Notes: generated by a model not told the origin, from the letters alone. A DNA stretch of 64,000 nt from Cymodocea nodosa (GCA_036874045.1 CM072337.1:23906001-23970000), one strand, 5' to 3'. Positions 26,101 through 37,100 are shown, numbered from the stretch's first letter. Numbers and translations are program-made.

Positions 26101-29100
26101 CATCTCCATTCCATACACTAAATCGTCTCAACAAATAGACAATATTTTCCCTAAAGGGCTTAGTACTAGTATCTTTAATGATCTATGTAATAAGCTAGGA
26201 TTGTTTGATGCATATACTCTAACTTGAAGAGGAGTGTTAGTATTTATATGTATTATTTGATATAGTGGGCCTATTACAATCTAATATAACTCTTGTATAA
26301 ATACTCTCTTAGTTAATGAAAATACACCACACTTGTTTACCCTAATCTAACAAATGCAACCACTCATTGCCTTCTTTTTGTCATATTTAAATCCCATTTG
26401 TTGCTTTTTGAATAGATAGCCATGCATCCATCTAGGGTCTTCACTTCTACCAACTCTTACCTCATCTTTGCTACAAAATCTTTGAGTTGGTACTTATCTA
26501 ATGAAGACATGAATGTACCTTGAAAATATGAAATCATGACATGGATAAATTTTATTTGTCATCCCATCAAATACGTTGGAAATTATGGAAACACAAGATA
26601 TAGTGGAAGTGGAATATGGGTCCAGTAACGTAAGGCTTTTGCATATAAAAACTACATAAAGAAGATAAAAACATAATAACCAATGTATATTGTCTTTAAT
26701 GATCTATGTAACAAGCTGAGATTGTTTGATGTATATGCTCTAACTTGAAAGAGAGTGTTAATATTTATATGTATTGTCTAATGTAATGTTTGGCCTATTA
26801 CAACCTAGTATAACTCTTATATAAATACTCTCTTAGTTAATGGAAATACACAACACTTGTTTACCCTAATCTAACAAATGCCACCACTCATTACCTTCTT
26901 TTTGTAGTATTTGCATCCCATTTGTTACCTTTTGATTGGATAACCATGCATCCATCTAAGGTCTTCACTTCTTCCAAGTCTCACCTCATCTTTGCTACCA
27001 GATCTTTGAGTTGGTACTTATCTAATGAAGATATAAAATGCAATTGCTACCAAATCTTTGAGTTGGTACTTATCTAATGAAGGCATAAATGCAACTTGAA
27101 AATATGAAATCATGACATGGATAAATCAATTTTATTTGTCATCCCATCAAATATGTTGGAAATTGTGGAAACACAAGATATAGTGGAAGTGGAATATGAG
27201 TCCACTAACATAAGACTTCTGCATATAGAAACTGCATAAAGAAGATAAAAACATAATAACCAATGTATAGTGTCTTTAATGATTTATATAACAAGCTGAG
27301 ATTGTTTGATGTATATGCTCCAACTTGAATGTAGTGGGCCTATTACAACCTAGTATAACTCTTGTATAAATACTCTCTTAGTTAATGGAAAAACACAACA
27401 CTTGTTTACCCTAATCTAAAAAATGCCACCACTCATTGCCTTCTTTTTGTAGTATTTGCATACCATTTGTTGCTTTTTGAATGGATAACCATGCATCCAT
27501 TCAGGGTCTTCACTTCTACCAAGTCTCACCTTATCTTTGCTACCAAATCTTTGAGTTGGTACTTATCTAATGAAGACATAAATGCAACTTGAAAATATGA
27601 AATCATGACATGGATAAATTTTATTTGTCATCCCATCAAATATGTTGAAAATTGTGGAAACACAAGATATAGTGGAAGTGGAATATGGGTCCACTAACAT
27701 AAGGCTTCTGTATATAGAAACTACATAAAGAAGATAAAAACATAATAACCAATTTATAGTGTATTTAATGATCTATGTAACAGGTTAAGATTGTTTGATA
27801 TATATGCTCCAACTTGAAAGAGAGTATTAGTATTTATATGCATTGTTTAATGTAATAGACCTATTACAGCTTAGTATAAATATTGTATAAATACTGTCTT
27901 AGTTAATGGAAATACACACACTTGTTTACCCTAATCTAACAAATGCCACCACTTATTGCCTTCTTTTTGTAGTATTTGCATCCCATTTGTCGCTTTTTAA
28001 TTGGATAACCACACATCCATCTAGGGTCTTCATTTCTACCAAGTCTCACCTCATCTTTACTACCAGATCTTTGAGTTGGTACTTATCTAATGACGGCATA
28101 AATGCAACTTGAAAATATGAAATCATGACATGGATCAATTTTATTTGTCATCCCATAAAATATGTTGGGAATTGTGGAAACACAAGATATAGTGGAAGTG
28201 GAATATGGATCCATTAACATAACATAAGGCTTTTGTATATAAAGGCTGCATAAAGAAAATAAAAATATAATAACCAATGTGAGACTAAAAACACATACAC
28301 CTAATACAATAATACTAGACTAACTCAAATACTCTAACACTCCCCCTTAAGTTAGAGTATCCAACTTGCAATAGACCCATATATAAGTAGAATTAGAACA
28401 AAATAAATAACAAGATACATAAAAAATAAGTAATATTGTATACATAAGAGAAAGATCAAATCCTAGTTAACTAAGAAAACCTATATGCATACAAACATCA
28501 TCAATCATATAATAAAGATGTAGATTGTTAACTTTAAAGTATCTATAAAACCTCATTTTTACTAATATAGATTGTTAATTAGGGTATTCCACAAAACCCC
28601 AAATTTACTAATTGAAGATTGATAATGTAGTTTTTTTTTTGTCTCCTTCTTTTGAATTTTTTTAAAACTTCCACCATTTTTTTTATATCACCATCCTCTT
28701 CTCCCTTTTTTTTCCTTCTTTTTCTCTCTCACTCTCTCCCCTTTTTTTCTTCTTTCGTCCTTTTTTTTTTCTTTTTCTTTCTTGGTTTCCTTTTTCTCCT
28801 CTTCTCCTCTCCTATTCATTTGCAACTAAATCACCTAGAATCAAAATAGGTTGAGAAGACAACTAGAGAGAAGACACTCATAGAAATAGTGACAATGCTC
28901 ATAGACACATGGAAAATGTGCACAAACGACGCAAAGCAAAGACAATGCATGTAGATGGCATGTGGAGATGGTGTGGATAAGAAGATGTGTAGAAAGTACA
29001 GGAGAAGGTCAAGCAACAAAGGATGAAAGTTGTATGGAGAAAACACTAACAAGAATGACGCATACAAGTCTGCATGTGTGGAAACGTGCATTGGAGAAGC

Positions 29101-30405
29101 TCAAACTAAGGTACTTTTAGTAGATGTCAATGAGGAAGAGGCAAAAGGGAGACAATGAAGGAGAGCAAGGGTTTCAATGTTGATCAAGGAGAGAGGATGG
29201 AGGAGTAGGTTTCCAAAAGTATGGTGGAGATAGAAAAGGGTGACAATTTTATCATGATATGTATCTATAATGAAGAAGACAAGGAGATGAATAAGACTTG
29301 GGAATTCCTGTTGATGAGGAAGATGAAGAGGAGTATTGATGATTCTTTATTTTATCATCTATTTATCAAGATTAATTTTTGAACTATGCAGACTCGTGCA
29401 TTAGTACCTTTCATCTTTGTGAGCATATGTTTGAACGTTGATATTCCCTAGTGACTTAATGTTGAGTAAACCTTAAATGTATTTGATATATAATCATTTG
29501 TTTATTTAAATGTCAGAAATTATCACTTTGCTAGAATTGAGCAGCCACCTTTCCTTAAGCGTTTTGTGGAGAGGTGGTCACTTCACATCACATTTCACCT
29601 TGATAACTTTGTCAATTTTTCGACATTAAATTTTTGAATGATAGTTTGTAGACAATGAAAAATTAAAAGTGCAACATCTAGGTTAAGATAAGCACAAGCT
29701 AAAAGCAGAGCTAATTTGCGACCAACATCCCTACTTTCGATATAAAACATTGGAAAATGAAATCATGAATGCAAGTACATGATTAAATCCTTAAAAAGAT
29801 GGACGGATGGATGAATGAATGAATAAAGGGACAATTCTCAACAAACAGTCCCAAAAGGCTAGACAATAGACCGATCAATACACCTTGTGATTCATCGCCT
29901 CCAATGCTCTATGGGCCTCAACCTCGGTCTGATACTCCACAAAACCAAACCCTTTGGGTCTGTTGGTAAGCCTGTCTTTAACAAGTCTAGCTGAAACACA
30001 AATCGAAGAGGATGGATCTAGAACTAACCACCAGAAGCATACCCCCAACTAGAAAGAGAGGAACCAAAAGGCAAAAGAAAAAAGGAATACCTTCCTTGAT
30101 ACCGCCGAAACGGGCGAACAACTTCTTCAACCGCTCTTCTGTGGTGAAGAAAGACAATCCTACGACAAAAAGAATAACACGATAAATTTTAACAAAAATA
30201 ACAGAAACGAAAACAATGAAGGTGTCGGATCTTGAGGTAAGGATGCTGATTGTAAACAAGGAAAAGGATGGGAACACTCACTGCTGACAAAAATGGTGGT
30301 ACCGAAACCTCTTCGTGTGAGAGGCGTGTTTAGGGAAGAACTCCATCCCTTCGCCGAACGAACTCGCTCAAGCCCACACACGACTCTTTGCGCTATCTGC
30401 GACAT
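20171..30405 (-). CDS. Small organelle-type RRM RNA-binding protein with a 9.6-kb last intron
   Basis: Four minus-strand exons, 30405-30282, 30159-30091, 29990-29884 and 20236-20171, give 366 nt, 121 residues. The first 35 residues (MSQIAQRVVCGLERVRSAKG...) look like an organelle targeting sequence. The RRM follows with RNP2 IFVSRL at 38-43, RNP1 KGFGFVEY at 77-84, and the last strand GRLIFVEIAK at 104-113. Exon 3 ends ALEAMNHK and needs a last RRM strand. That strand is supplied in phase by the exon at 20236-20171 (acceptor CGAAACAG, peptide IIDGRLIFVEIAKSRVKKDTS, stop TAA). No nearer exon with that strand exists in the intron. The intron 29883-20237 is filled with transposon fossils. Likely function as for related small RRM proteins: organelle RNA binding, possibly editing or stability. 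The assignment of the last exon is by motif and phase and wants a transcript. Confidence 0.85.
22410..23300. repeat. Diverged tandem repeat, two to three copies of about 0.33 kb
   Basis: Landmarks recur in order. TATCTGGCT...GATTATTATAAG...AATGTCCCA occurs near 22425 and 22796. GAAATTRAGGWTAAAAC occurs near 22607 and 22936, and as a weaker version near 23198. ACCTGGTTAC followed by a C/T-rich CCAGTRTG-type end occurs near 22709 and 23049. The copies are clearly old. They lie inside the large RRM intron and show no coding capacity I can recognise. Confidence 0.65.
23707..24000 (+). mobile_element. Small LTR-type fossil (TRIM-like), two LTR-like copies 190 bp apart
   Basis: TGTTGGAATARTCTCACAT starts at 23707 and again at 23897. 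Each is followed by matching text (AACCTRARACTAATRTATGATRAATCTCT, then the GTCAATTARTT region). TGTTGGAATAGTC starts are typical of small copia-related LTRs in plants. Non-coding, old and degraded. Confidence 0.55.
24364..24728 (+). other. Orphan coding-like fragment of unknown family
   Basis: After an acceptor-like TTGATGTAG there is an open stretch beginning near DLVAIATGSGKASRSLRS and running about 115 codons. An alternative frame at its end spells an acidic tail (VDEEDEEEY then two stops) like the C-termini of some transposases or chromatin proteins. I cannot assign a family. Its second half is duplicated at 29253-29539. Confidence 0.35.
24539..24826 (+). repeat. Direct repeat, left copy (about 288 bp)
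   Basis: Near-identical (by eye about 97 percent) to 29253-29539 in the same orientation. The copies start at CATGATATGTATC and end at GCTAGAATTG. The left copy is abutted directly by the copia remnant. Confidence 0.92.
24827..26352 (+). mobile_element. Ty1/copia retrotransposon remnant (pol 3' part plus short LTR)
   Basis: Translated pieces match copia reverse transcriptase and RNase H in the normal order. The end of pol (a CNKLGLF-type terminus) is followed by a purine tract and a short LTR, 26235-26352, with TGTTAG...CTAACA ends and a TATAAATA inside. The element is heavily broken and 5'-truncated, with many breaks. It is an old insertion in the RRM intron. Confidence 0.85.
26172..28281 (+). 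repeat. Four tandem copies of a 0.5-kb copia-junction unit
   Basis: Units begin at about 26172, 26692, 27272 and 27762, each with TNTTTAATGATYTATRTAA. Each holds the end of a copia pol frame, the short LTR and about 380 bp of flank ending AACATAATAACCAAT. Lengths are about 520, 580, 490 and 520 bp. The second has an extra internal duplication of about 60 bp; the third lacks a short piece at the LTR start. The copies are still similar, so the amplification is younger than the decay of the copia element next to it. Confidence 0.9.
28282..28640 (-). mobile_element. Copia-type LTR edge in minus orientation with adjoining internal DNA
   Basis: On the minus strand a G-rich purine tract (AAGGGGGAG) at about 28346-28354 is followed by TGTTAGAGTATTTGAG, the usual start of a copia 3' LTR. 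The LTR seems to run on into the fourth tandem unit. The internal side at 28355-28640 is non-coding. Fossil, incomplete. Confidence 0.6.
28641..29252. other. CT-rich tract and non-coding intron DNA
   Basis: 28645-28815 is a long pyrimidine-rich tract (TTTTTTCTT, CTCTCTCCCC). The following 430 bp are purine-rich and show no recognisable protein. This may be non-coding internal DNA of the adjacent LTR element. Confidence 0.4.
29253..29539 (+). repeat. Direct repeat, right copy
   Basis: Partner of 24539-24826. Beyond 29539 the two flanks differ completely: copia DNA on the left, and unique DNA starting AGCAGCCACCTTTCC on the right. Confidence 0.92.
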
Positions 30406-31169
30406 CAGAACACTACCTGTAAAACCCTACGAAAGACAGGCGATGGTGGCGTGTTTGGTTTTAGCCATCAGGCATTTTATCTCGGTCAAATACCGGCACG
30501 AAGAGGTAAAATTGTAATTACGAAATATGAAAATAATATAAGAAACTTTATAAATAAATGTACAAAAACTGTATCGATAAAAAGTATAATAGAATAATCA
30601 TCATAGTGATGATATCTTAAACATTAAGCCACTTTTAACACCCGAACATTCATTACTCCAAAGTATAAAATAAACACAGTTATACCTTTATCCCATTCAA
30701 ATAAGTAGTAGCATTACAATGCCACATTTAACTCTCATTATTAAGGATTGAAGTACCATGTGGTATTGTTGTGCGTTAGCCTCCTCCGTACGATTTTTAT
30801 CGGAGACCATGTAATCTTATGTCATCGAATCAAATGTTTCAATGAAAAAAAATAGGCTGAGTGGAGATAAATGCGCGAAGGAAAGATTCTTTTTAACACA
30901 TGAAATAAACACCAAAAACTGTATAATAAGCGAACGATGCCAATTAATCGCAAATATAAACCAAATTAGTTTTCCATTCTAGATCTCTAAAATGTCAATC
31001 AGATAAGCCGACAAGGTATAATGAAAATTTCAGCCTTGCATTCACCACATACGAACAGACCATCTCAGCTTCGGTTACACGATCCCTAAAAGAAACATAC
31101 AGAGGAAGAAAAAAGACCACGAAATCCCCAGATTCATTCACAAACCCTAGACAATGACAACTACTCCAA
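30406..31169. other. Intergenic between the RRM gene start and the H2B 3' end
   Basis: About 760 bp holding the minus-strand RRM promoter and leader and the H2B 3' UTR. No other gene is seen and no clear TATA box for the RRM gene was found. Confidence 0.6.
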
Positions 31170-31589
31170 TCAAGCACTGGTAAACTTGGTGACAGCCTTG
31201 GTCCCCTCGGACACGGCATGCTTGGCCAACTCCCCGGGCAGCACAAGCCTGACCGAGGTCTGGATCTCCCTGGATGTAATGGTGGGCTTCTTGTTATACC
31301 TAGCCAGCCTCGACGACTCCTGGGCGAGCTTCTCGAAGATGTCGTTAATGAAGCTGTTCATGATCCCCATAGCCTTGCTAGAGATCCCGATGTCAGGATG
31401 AACCTGCTTCAAAACCTTGAAGATGTAGATCTTGTACGTCTCCACGCTCTTTGCCTTCTTCTTCTTCTTCTTGTCCACCCCGCCTTCCTTCACCGGGAGC
31501 TTCTTCTCCGCCTTCGGCTTCTTCTCTGCCGGGGCCTTCTCCGCCATCGGTTTCTTCTCCGCGGGTTTCTTTTCTGCCTTCGGCGCCAT
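31170..31589 (-). CDS. HTB: Histone H2B
   Basis: Intronless minus-strand gene, 139 residues, start ATG at 31589-31587, stop TGA at 31172-31170. The N-terminal tail is lysine-rich with [10 protein letters not shown]-type repeats as in plant H2Bs. The histone fold is complete: [57 protein letters not shown], and [25 protein letters not shown]. The C-terminal AVTK lysine corresponds to the ubiquitination site known in this family. The ORF runs open upstream of the chosen ATG, but MAPKAEKK is the canonical start. GC content is high and codon choice strongly G/C-ending. The promoter has a TATA box, a histone type I element and an MSA-like site within 210 bp. Confidence 0.97.
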   Translation of the reverse strand: MAPKAEKKPAEKKPMAEKAPAEKKPKAEKKLPVKEGGVDKKKKKKAKSVETYKIYIFKVLKQVHPDIGISSKAMGIMNSFINDIFEKLAQESSRLARYNKKPTITSREIQTSVRLVLPGELAKHAVSEGTKAVTKFTSA

Positions 31590-31711
31590 CGGGAAATAAA
31601 AAATAGGAGAAGACGGTGAGAGTCCTGTGACTTTCTTGCAGAGGGAGGGAAGGCACCACCAACTGGCGATTTCAGCGGTAGATTGGTGGAATCGCTTAGG
31701 AGGATGGAGTG

Positions 31712-31719
31712 TATTTATA
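31712..31719 (-). promoter_or_regulatory. TATA box (TATAAATA) of H2B
   Basis: The minus strand reads CTCCTATAAATACACTCC, about 125 bp upstream of the H2B start codon. Confidence 0.85.
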
Positions 31720-31761
31720 GGAGAGGGAACTTGGTTCTGGTTGGTGGAGTGGGTGTGGTTT

Positions 31762-31776
31762 GGATCACTGACGTGG
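31762..31776 (-). promoter_or_regulatory. Plant histone type I element in the H2B promoter
   Basis: The minus strand reads CCACGTCAGTGATCC. The plant type I element is CCACGTCANCGATCCGCG, so the hexamer, spacer and most of the octamer half are present with the octamer end degraded. This element drives S-phase histone expression in known plant promoters. It is 43 bp upstream of the TATA box. Confidence 0.7.
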
Positions 31777-31786
31777 TGATTGATCC

Positions 31787-31796
31787 AGCCGTTGGA
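31787..31796 (-). promoter_or_regulatory. MSA-like site in the H2B promoter
   Basis: The minus strand reads TCCAACGGCT, matching YCYAACGGYY; the next base is G instead of A. It lies 10 bp upstream of the type I element. Confidence 0.5.
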
Positions 31797-31839
31797 TAAT
31801 ATGCGAGTATTTAGATTCATGACGTGGAGGCTCGACATC

Positions 31840-33440
31840 TAATGAACTGCCGCGTGGATAACAACGAGAATGACTATTCGCAACATTTTTTTTAAGGAGA
31901 GCTTTTTTCACGATTTTTTAAAAAAAAGGTTAAGTGAATTAATTAGGAATTTCAAATGTCGTAGAATTTGAACTCGTGCGAAAAGATGATACGAAGAACT
32001 TTGTGTACTATTCGCAACTTTAATATATTTTTTAAAAAAGAAAAAAGAAAAAAAAACCTGCGAGTACAAAACCTACGAGGAGACGCGGGAAGGAAAATGT
32101 GATATGAAAATCACCAAGGTACGCGTTGACGGGCTAGGCTAACACACGTTCTTCTCATAACCTATCAATACGCATATTAAAAAAAAAATTCCTAAATAAG
32201 CTTTTTAACTTATATTTCTTCGTCCATTGTTCCGAAAAAATTATTTTTTATGTGATCATTTTCCTTACCAATAGGCTAACCTTAATACGTAGGGCATTTC
32301 TGAGATGGAATCAAGAAGCCTATACGGTCATGATACAAGCAGCTCTCCTTGCTAAATTCTGTTAGAAGCGACCGCTTTACTGCAAGTGATGGGTCAGGTC
32401 GAGCTTTATTAACTTTAGCCCAGCCTTTGTCACTGGGCCCCCGATCGAGTTGGATTAATATAGTAGGGCTCAGCCCAAGTTTAATTTTCTCTTTTAACTT
32501 GTTTGCAGTTGGTACGTGTGTGTATAAGTTAGACAATGACTTATTGACTTGATTAAATAAATAAAATAATGGAAAAATTATTTAATATTGGACAGTACCT
32601 AATAAAAATCTTCTGGTTAATTATCGTTGTTCACGGTTTAATTAGTATTTGGGTGAAGACACCTACCCGTGAATGAATTCGATCTTCCGATCATGACATC
32701 AGATCGTCCAGCCGAGTCTCCACACCATCCATCACCTCTTTTTTAATTTGATCGGCACGACTTCATTGATTCATTTCTCCTCAACCCGGCCCGAAAGTAT
32801 GACGTGAGACAAAGCAAACGATCGCGTATTTGCTAATCACGAGAAATTCTTTTGGTTAGAGAGTGAGCGAAAATGGATGAGGAGAAATTAAAGCTACTCC
32901 AAACAAGCATCATCTTCGATTTACGTCATTATTCTGGCAATTAACATATGTTAACCCAACCACTTGTCGCAACGGAGAAGTCCGTATGTGCTAATACATA
33001 ATGAGATCAGAGAGAGAGAGATTGTCCCTGACTTGGATTGCAGTTTCATGCATAATCATGCCCAAAGATGACGTCTCATGCATAAGAGAGAGAGAGAGAG
33101 AGAGAGAGAAGTAATGGAGGGGAATATTCTTGTAAATTATACACCATGCTCTTTTATTTTTTTAAATATTACAGTGCAAATTATACAATGAAAGAGAATA
33201 TATATATAAAAGTCCATTATACGAAACGAACCTTCACCCCCATGAACCAAACGATTGGCATTTTTGGTGAATTGCCTTGTACAGTCAAAAATCTACATAT
33301 CTAATCCTGAACAGGTAATTAAAAAAGTAGCATGTAATTTAAATCTAATCAAATTACTAAAAGTTTCCTAAAGCCCAAACAATTCTTGTTTTCCTAATCG
33401 TTATCAATATAATTTAAATTTCCTAATCTGACATGCGCGC
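31840..33440. other. Intergenic DNA with an (AG)n microsatellite
   Basis: No gene recognised. An (AG)12-type microsatellite lies at 33085-33108 and a shorter GA run at 33010-33021. Short frames around 32282-32552 have no motif. Confidence 0.55.
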
Positions 33441-34140
33441 GGGGTTTTCACTTGTGCACACATAAAAGGGCACAAGGAAGAGGAAGAGAGAGAATCTGTG
33501 ATCGAAGCATATGCTCGGAGCTTGGAATATTTTTGAAGTAGTAGATGCGGCATATGCTTTAGTAAGACGAAAAGGTGAAGGCGTTTTTTTTAAAAAAAAA
33601 AAAGGAAAGAAAGAGAGAGAGAGAGAGAGAGAAAAGAGATCGACGATCCGACAAAGCAAAAGAAGTATAATAAAAAGAAAGAGAAAGGGAGGGCACATCG
33701 TCCGGGCATATGCTTGGTAGATCCTCCTCTCCTCACAGCCTTCGTTGATCCAGCTTCCCCGGTGGCAGCAGCCATTAATATAAAGCTTCCAGCTTCTTGT
33801 TCCATGAAAGTCCTCTTCGGCCGGGGGGCCGGATCGAGCAGCCGGAGATCGATGGAGGTCCGCACCGTTCGTACTACTCTTCTACCTCCTCCCCTCCTCT
33901 TCTTTATTCCCCCCTGGCCGTGTTGTTGGTTCGGAACTCCGCGGGGTGCCGTACGTGATCGACGGAAGGAATCAGGCTAGACAAGGAAGCCGCGACGTTG
34001 GTCGGAACAAAAGGGCAACTAAGAATCTTTGGCAATATATATTACATTATCAGCTAGTGGTTTACTGGTAGCTAGTGATCAGCTCGGAGCAGAGCGAGAG
34101 TTATATATATACGTGTGTGTGTGTGGGTGGTAAGTAAGTA
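33441..34140. other. GC-rich orphan island with repeated GCATATGCT
   Basis: Unlike its A+T-rich surroundings, 33700-34000 is GC-rich and contains short open frames on both strands, the longest being 33714-33980 (+). None has a family motif. GCATATGCT occurs at 33507, 33550 and 33706. A (GA)n run lies near 33613-33637 and a (GT)n run near 34113-34127. It could be the promoter or leader of an unannotated transcript, such as a non-coding RNA or microRNA primary transcript, but I saw no convincing hairpin. Confidence 0.35.
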
Positions 34141-37100
34141 GTGGATCAAGGCCGAGGGAGGTTGCCTGATTTGTGCAAGCCTTTCATGGTAGTAGCCTGC
34201 ATGCAAGATCTGTACTTACATTTTCCGTGGAAAAGTATGATGATTGATGACTATATATACACACACAAACAATGGATCGATTTTCTTACATATTCCGATT
34301 CTCTTCCTATACGTGCAATGTATTTTTTTGTTGTGGTGTGCTTATTCTGTTTCAGCTGGTTTGAGAGTTAATTCCATCCTGAATGAAACGAACATTTGAG
34401 CTGGAAACTTAAGGTTGGGAGAGGACCGTTCGACAGCGGTCGTCGATCGGTGGTCGCTATTCATCGCGCACTCGCGTCGTGTGGTTTGCTGCCTGGCCTC
34501 CACTTAATTGCATGTTTGTTTCCCGTTAAAAGTATAATTGTCATAATTATTCCTCTCTTTCTTCTTCCCTGGTGCCCGTTGTGTTTCTGTAGCCGAGCTG
34601 GTCAATTTAAATTTGCGTGAATTCATATTTCTGTTAGAATTTAAGTCTCCAGAACTCCGTCTTCTTGTTTATTTTCCAAAAGGGAAAAAAAAAAAATTTC
34701 TAGTAAGTAGTAAATCATAGACCATTAGCTAAAATCTAGTAAGAAATTTCATTATAAGTTTTAAAAAAATATAAGTAAATATGACATATATGAGATGGGA
34801 AAACTATCTAGTTAATAATCAATGCAATATGGTAAAATGTAAAACAATAATAATAAATATGAGTTATGCAAGATAAAACAACAAACTTAACTTCCATCAT
34901 TTTATATATGTCTATATTTAATACGTTTAGCCATGGTTATATTTAATCCTTACGATAGGATATGTATGTCACATGTCTCTTAGTGACTTGGTTATATGAT
35001 TATTCTCAATCCTGAGACAAGGTCAATAATATCTTATATCAATTGTGTACACTGTATCATAATTTAACTTTTCGGTAGTTAGATCTATACATAGCTAAAC
35101 TAATCCATTAATCATGTATAAAATATTATCATAGGTCTCAAGTTATCAATATTATGCATAATCAATGATACATCATTTCTCACCAATGCAACATATGCAT
35201 AAATAAGTCTTCTATATTCAATATTACTTGCATATAAATATGGATCTCTCACAAACGTTAAAATCTCAATAATTATGCATAGTTCACATAAATATGTAAA
35301 ATCTATATGTAATTATATATAACATGTAATTTAAGCAATAATCAATATAAATGTACAAAAATCAACATATATGTACTCGTGTCTCTATAACATGCTCAAA
35401 CTCTATTATAAATGTAAATAATGTTACAGTGATATATAAATTACAACAATTATGTATAAATCAATAAAAAAGAATACATAATTAGACTAAATAACAAGAT
35501 TACTTACCTCAACTAAAATTTATTCTCTCTCTCCTCTTATTCTCTATCTTCTCTCTTCCTCTTTTCCCCTCTCGTTCTCAACGACGACGAAAATAACTCA
35601 CTGCTTCAACCAAGATTTTAATTTATATGAGGTGGTGAATGTTTCACTGCCTTATCATTATTTTGTTTATAAAAAAATTATTAAATTTTCTTTATTACGT
35701 TTAAATCCAGTATCATAAGTAAATAGTTTTTTTTACAAACCTATTTTTTATAAAAATTGATCCAAAAATCAACCTTAACATAAAAAAAGATCTACACGAC
35801 GTTGTGCACTTGTATCCTGAGGAAATCTCTAGCTATTATATATCCCTTTGGTCATGAGTTCTAATCTTGTCGAAATCGAAGGCTTGAAACAGGTAAACAA
35901 TATTTTTGACCTTGTGAAAAAAACATAAAGGGCATTTGAGTATCATTTGTATTAGGGGTCAGTTAATTTTTGAAGTTCATTAATTGATTTTCTTGGCGAA
36001 TTAATTAACCATAACGGACTGCTTCAGTGCATAATAGAATTATATATGTGTGTGTGTGTAACACTTGTTATACGATTAATCCAAATTTATGATATGATTA
36101 TGCCGCACTTGTAAAATATGTTAACAGGTAAAATAAACTAAAAATACTTTAGGTGAATAATTTATTCATTCTTTTTCCATGTTTCCACTTCCCACCTTTC
36201 TTCTTTATATCTCAAGTTCATTCTTTCCTGTCTTTCCCTCTTCATCTCTATTATTTTTCAAGTTCTCTTTCCCTGTCTTACCTTTTTTCTCTATTATGTA
36301 CGTTTTTCTTCTTATCTTTTATACTTAAATGACAAAGCGTTCGATTTAAATGAATATATGTAGAAATATTTTACCAAACATTAATTCCATCCATCACTCT
36401 CGATCCTTCGTATAAATGTTATTGTTTTAGGTTGTCAACAGAAATTTTTTATCCAAGCTATATCTGGTAACACATTGTGATAATTTATAATTACACGAAC
36501 AATCTTGACTCAATCAATTGTAGATGTTTCGTATTTTCTGCAACACTAATCGTACAATGCCAGAGATCTGTCTGTTGTCTAATGGGACTTTTCGTTTAAC
36601 TTCAGTCTTATAGCTATATTTTTTATTGGATTTCGTTTTGAATCGACGATTTATAGTTGAACTCCAGCTAGGCTTTAAAGAGGGAAGCAATTTATTTTAT
36701 TTTTTTGAAACAAGGGAGGTAGGAGGAAATCATGAGACACGCAGACGGTGAAATTGCGAATAAGACACCATTTTGCATTGAATTCATAGTTTGCAAATAA
36801 AATGTAAGCATAGCATCATGGGTTGGGAACAGATTAATTTCCGGACCCATACAATTAAGGAAGGAACGAAAAAAAATAGAAGAGCAGAAGAAGAGCATCA
36901 TTCGACCAACCCTGTATTGCTCTGAACAACAGCAAAACCAATAACATCATTCATCCCACCATCTTCATTCCCTTCCGGCACCTGAGTTCAATCATCACCT
37001 CCCACACCCCCCACCTCATTATTATCATGTCAGTTACCCGAGGCCCGCATGACGCAAAGCCACGCAAAGAATCATCAGTAAAGGAAAAATTGCTATGCTC

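Noticed and set aside
28831-29091. Minus-strand hydrophobic frame of 86 codons
   Set aside because: Lies in intron repeat DNA; composition follows from purine-rich sequence, no family signature.
31218-31619. Plus-strand frame opposite H2B
   Set aside because: Leu-rich antisense of the Lys-rich histone tail.
33714-33980. Candidate small protein of 88 codons in the GC-rich island
   Set aside because: No motif, signal peptide or conserved pattern visible; recorded only as an orphan island.
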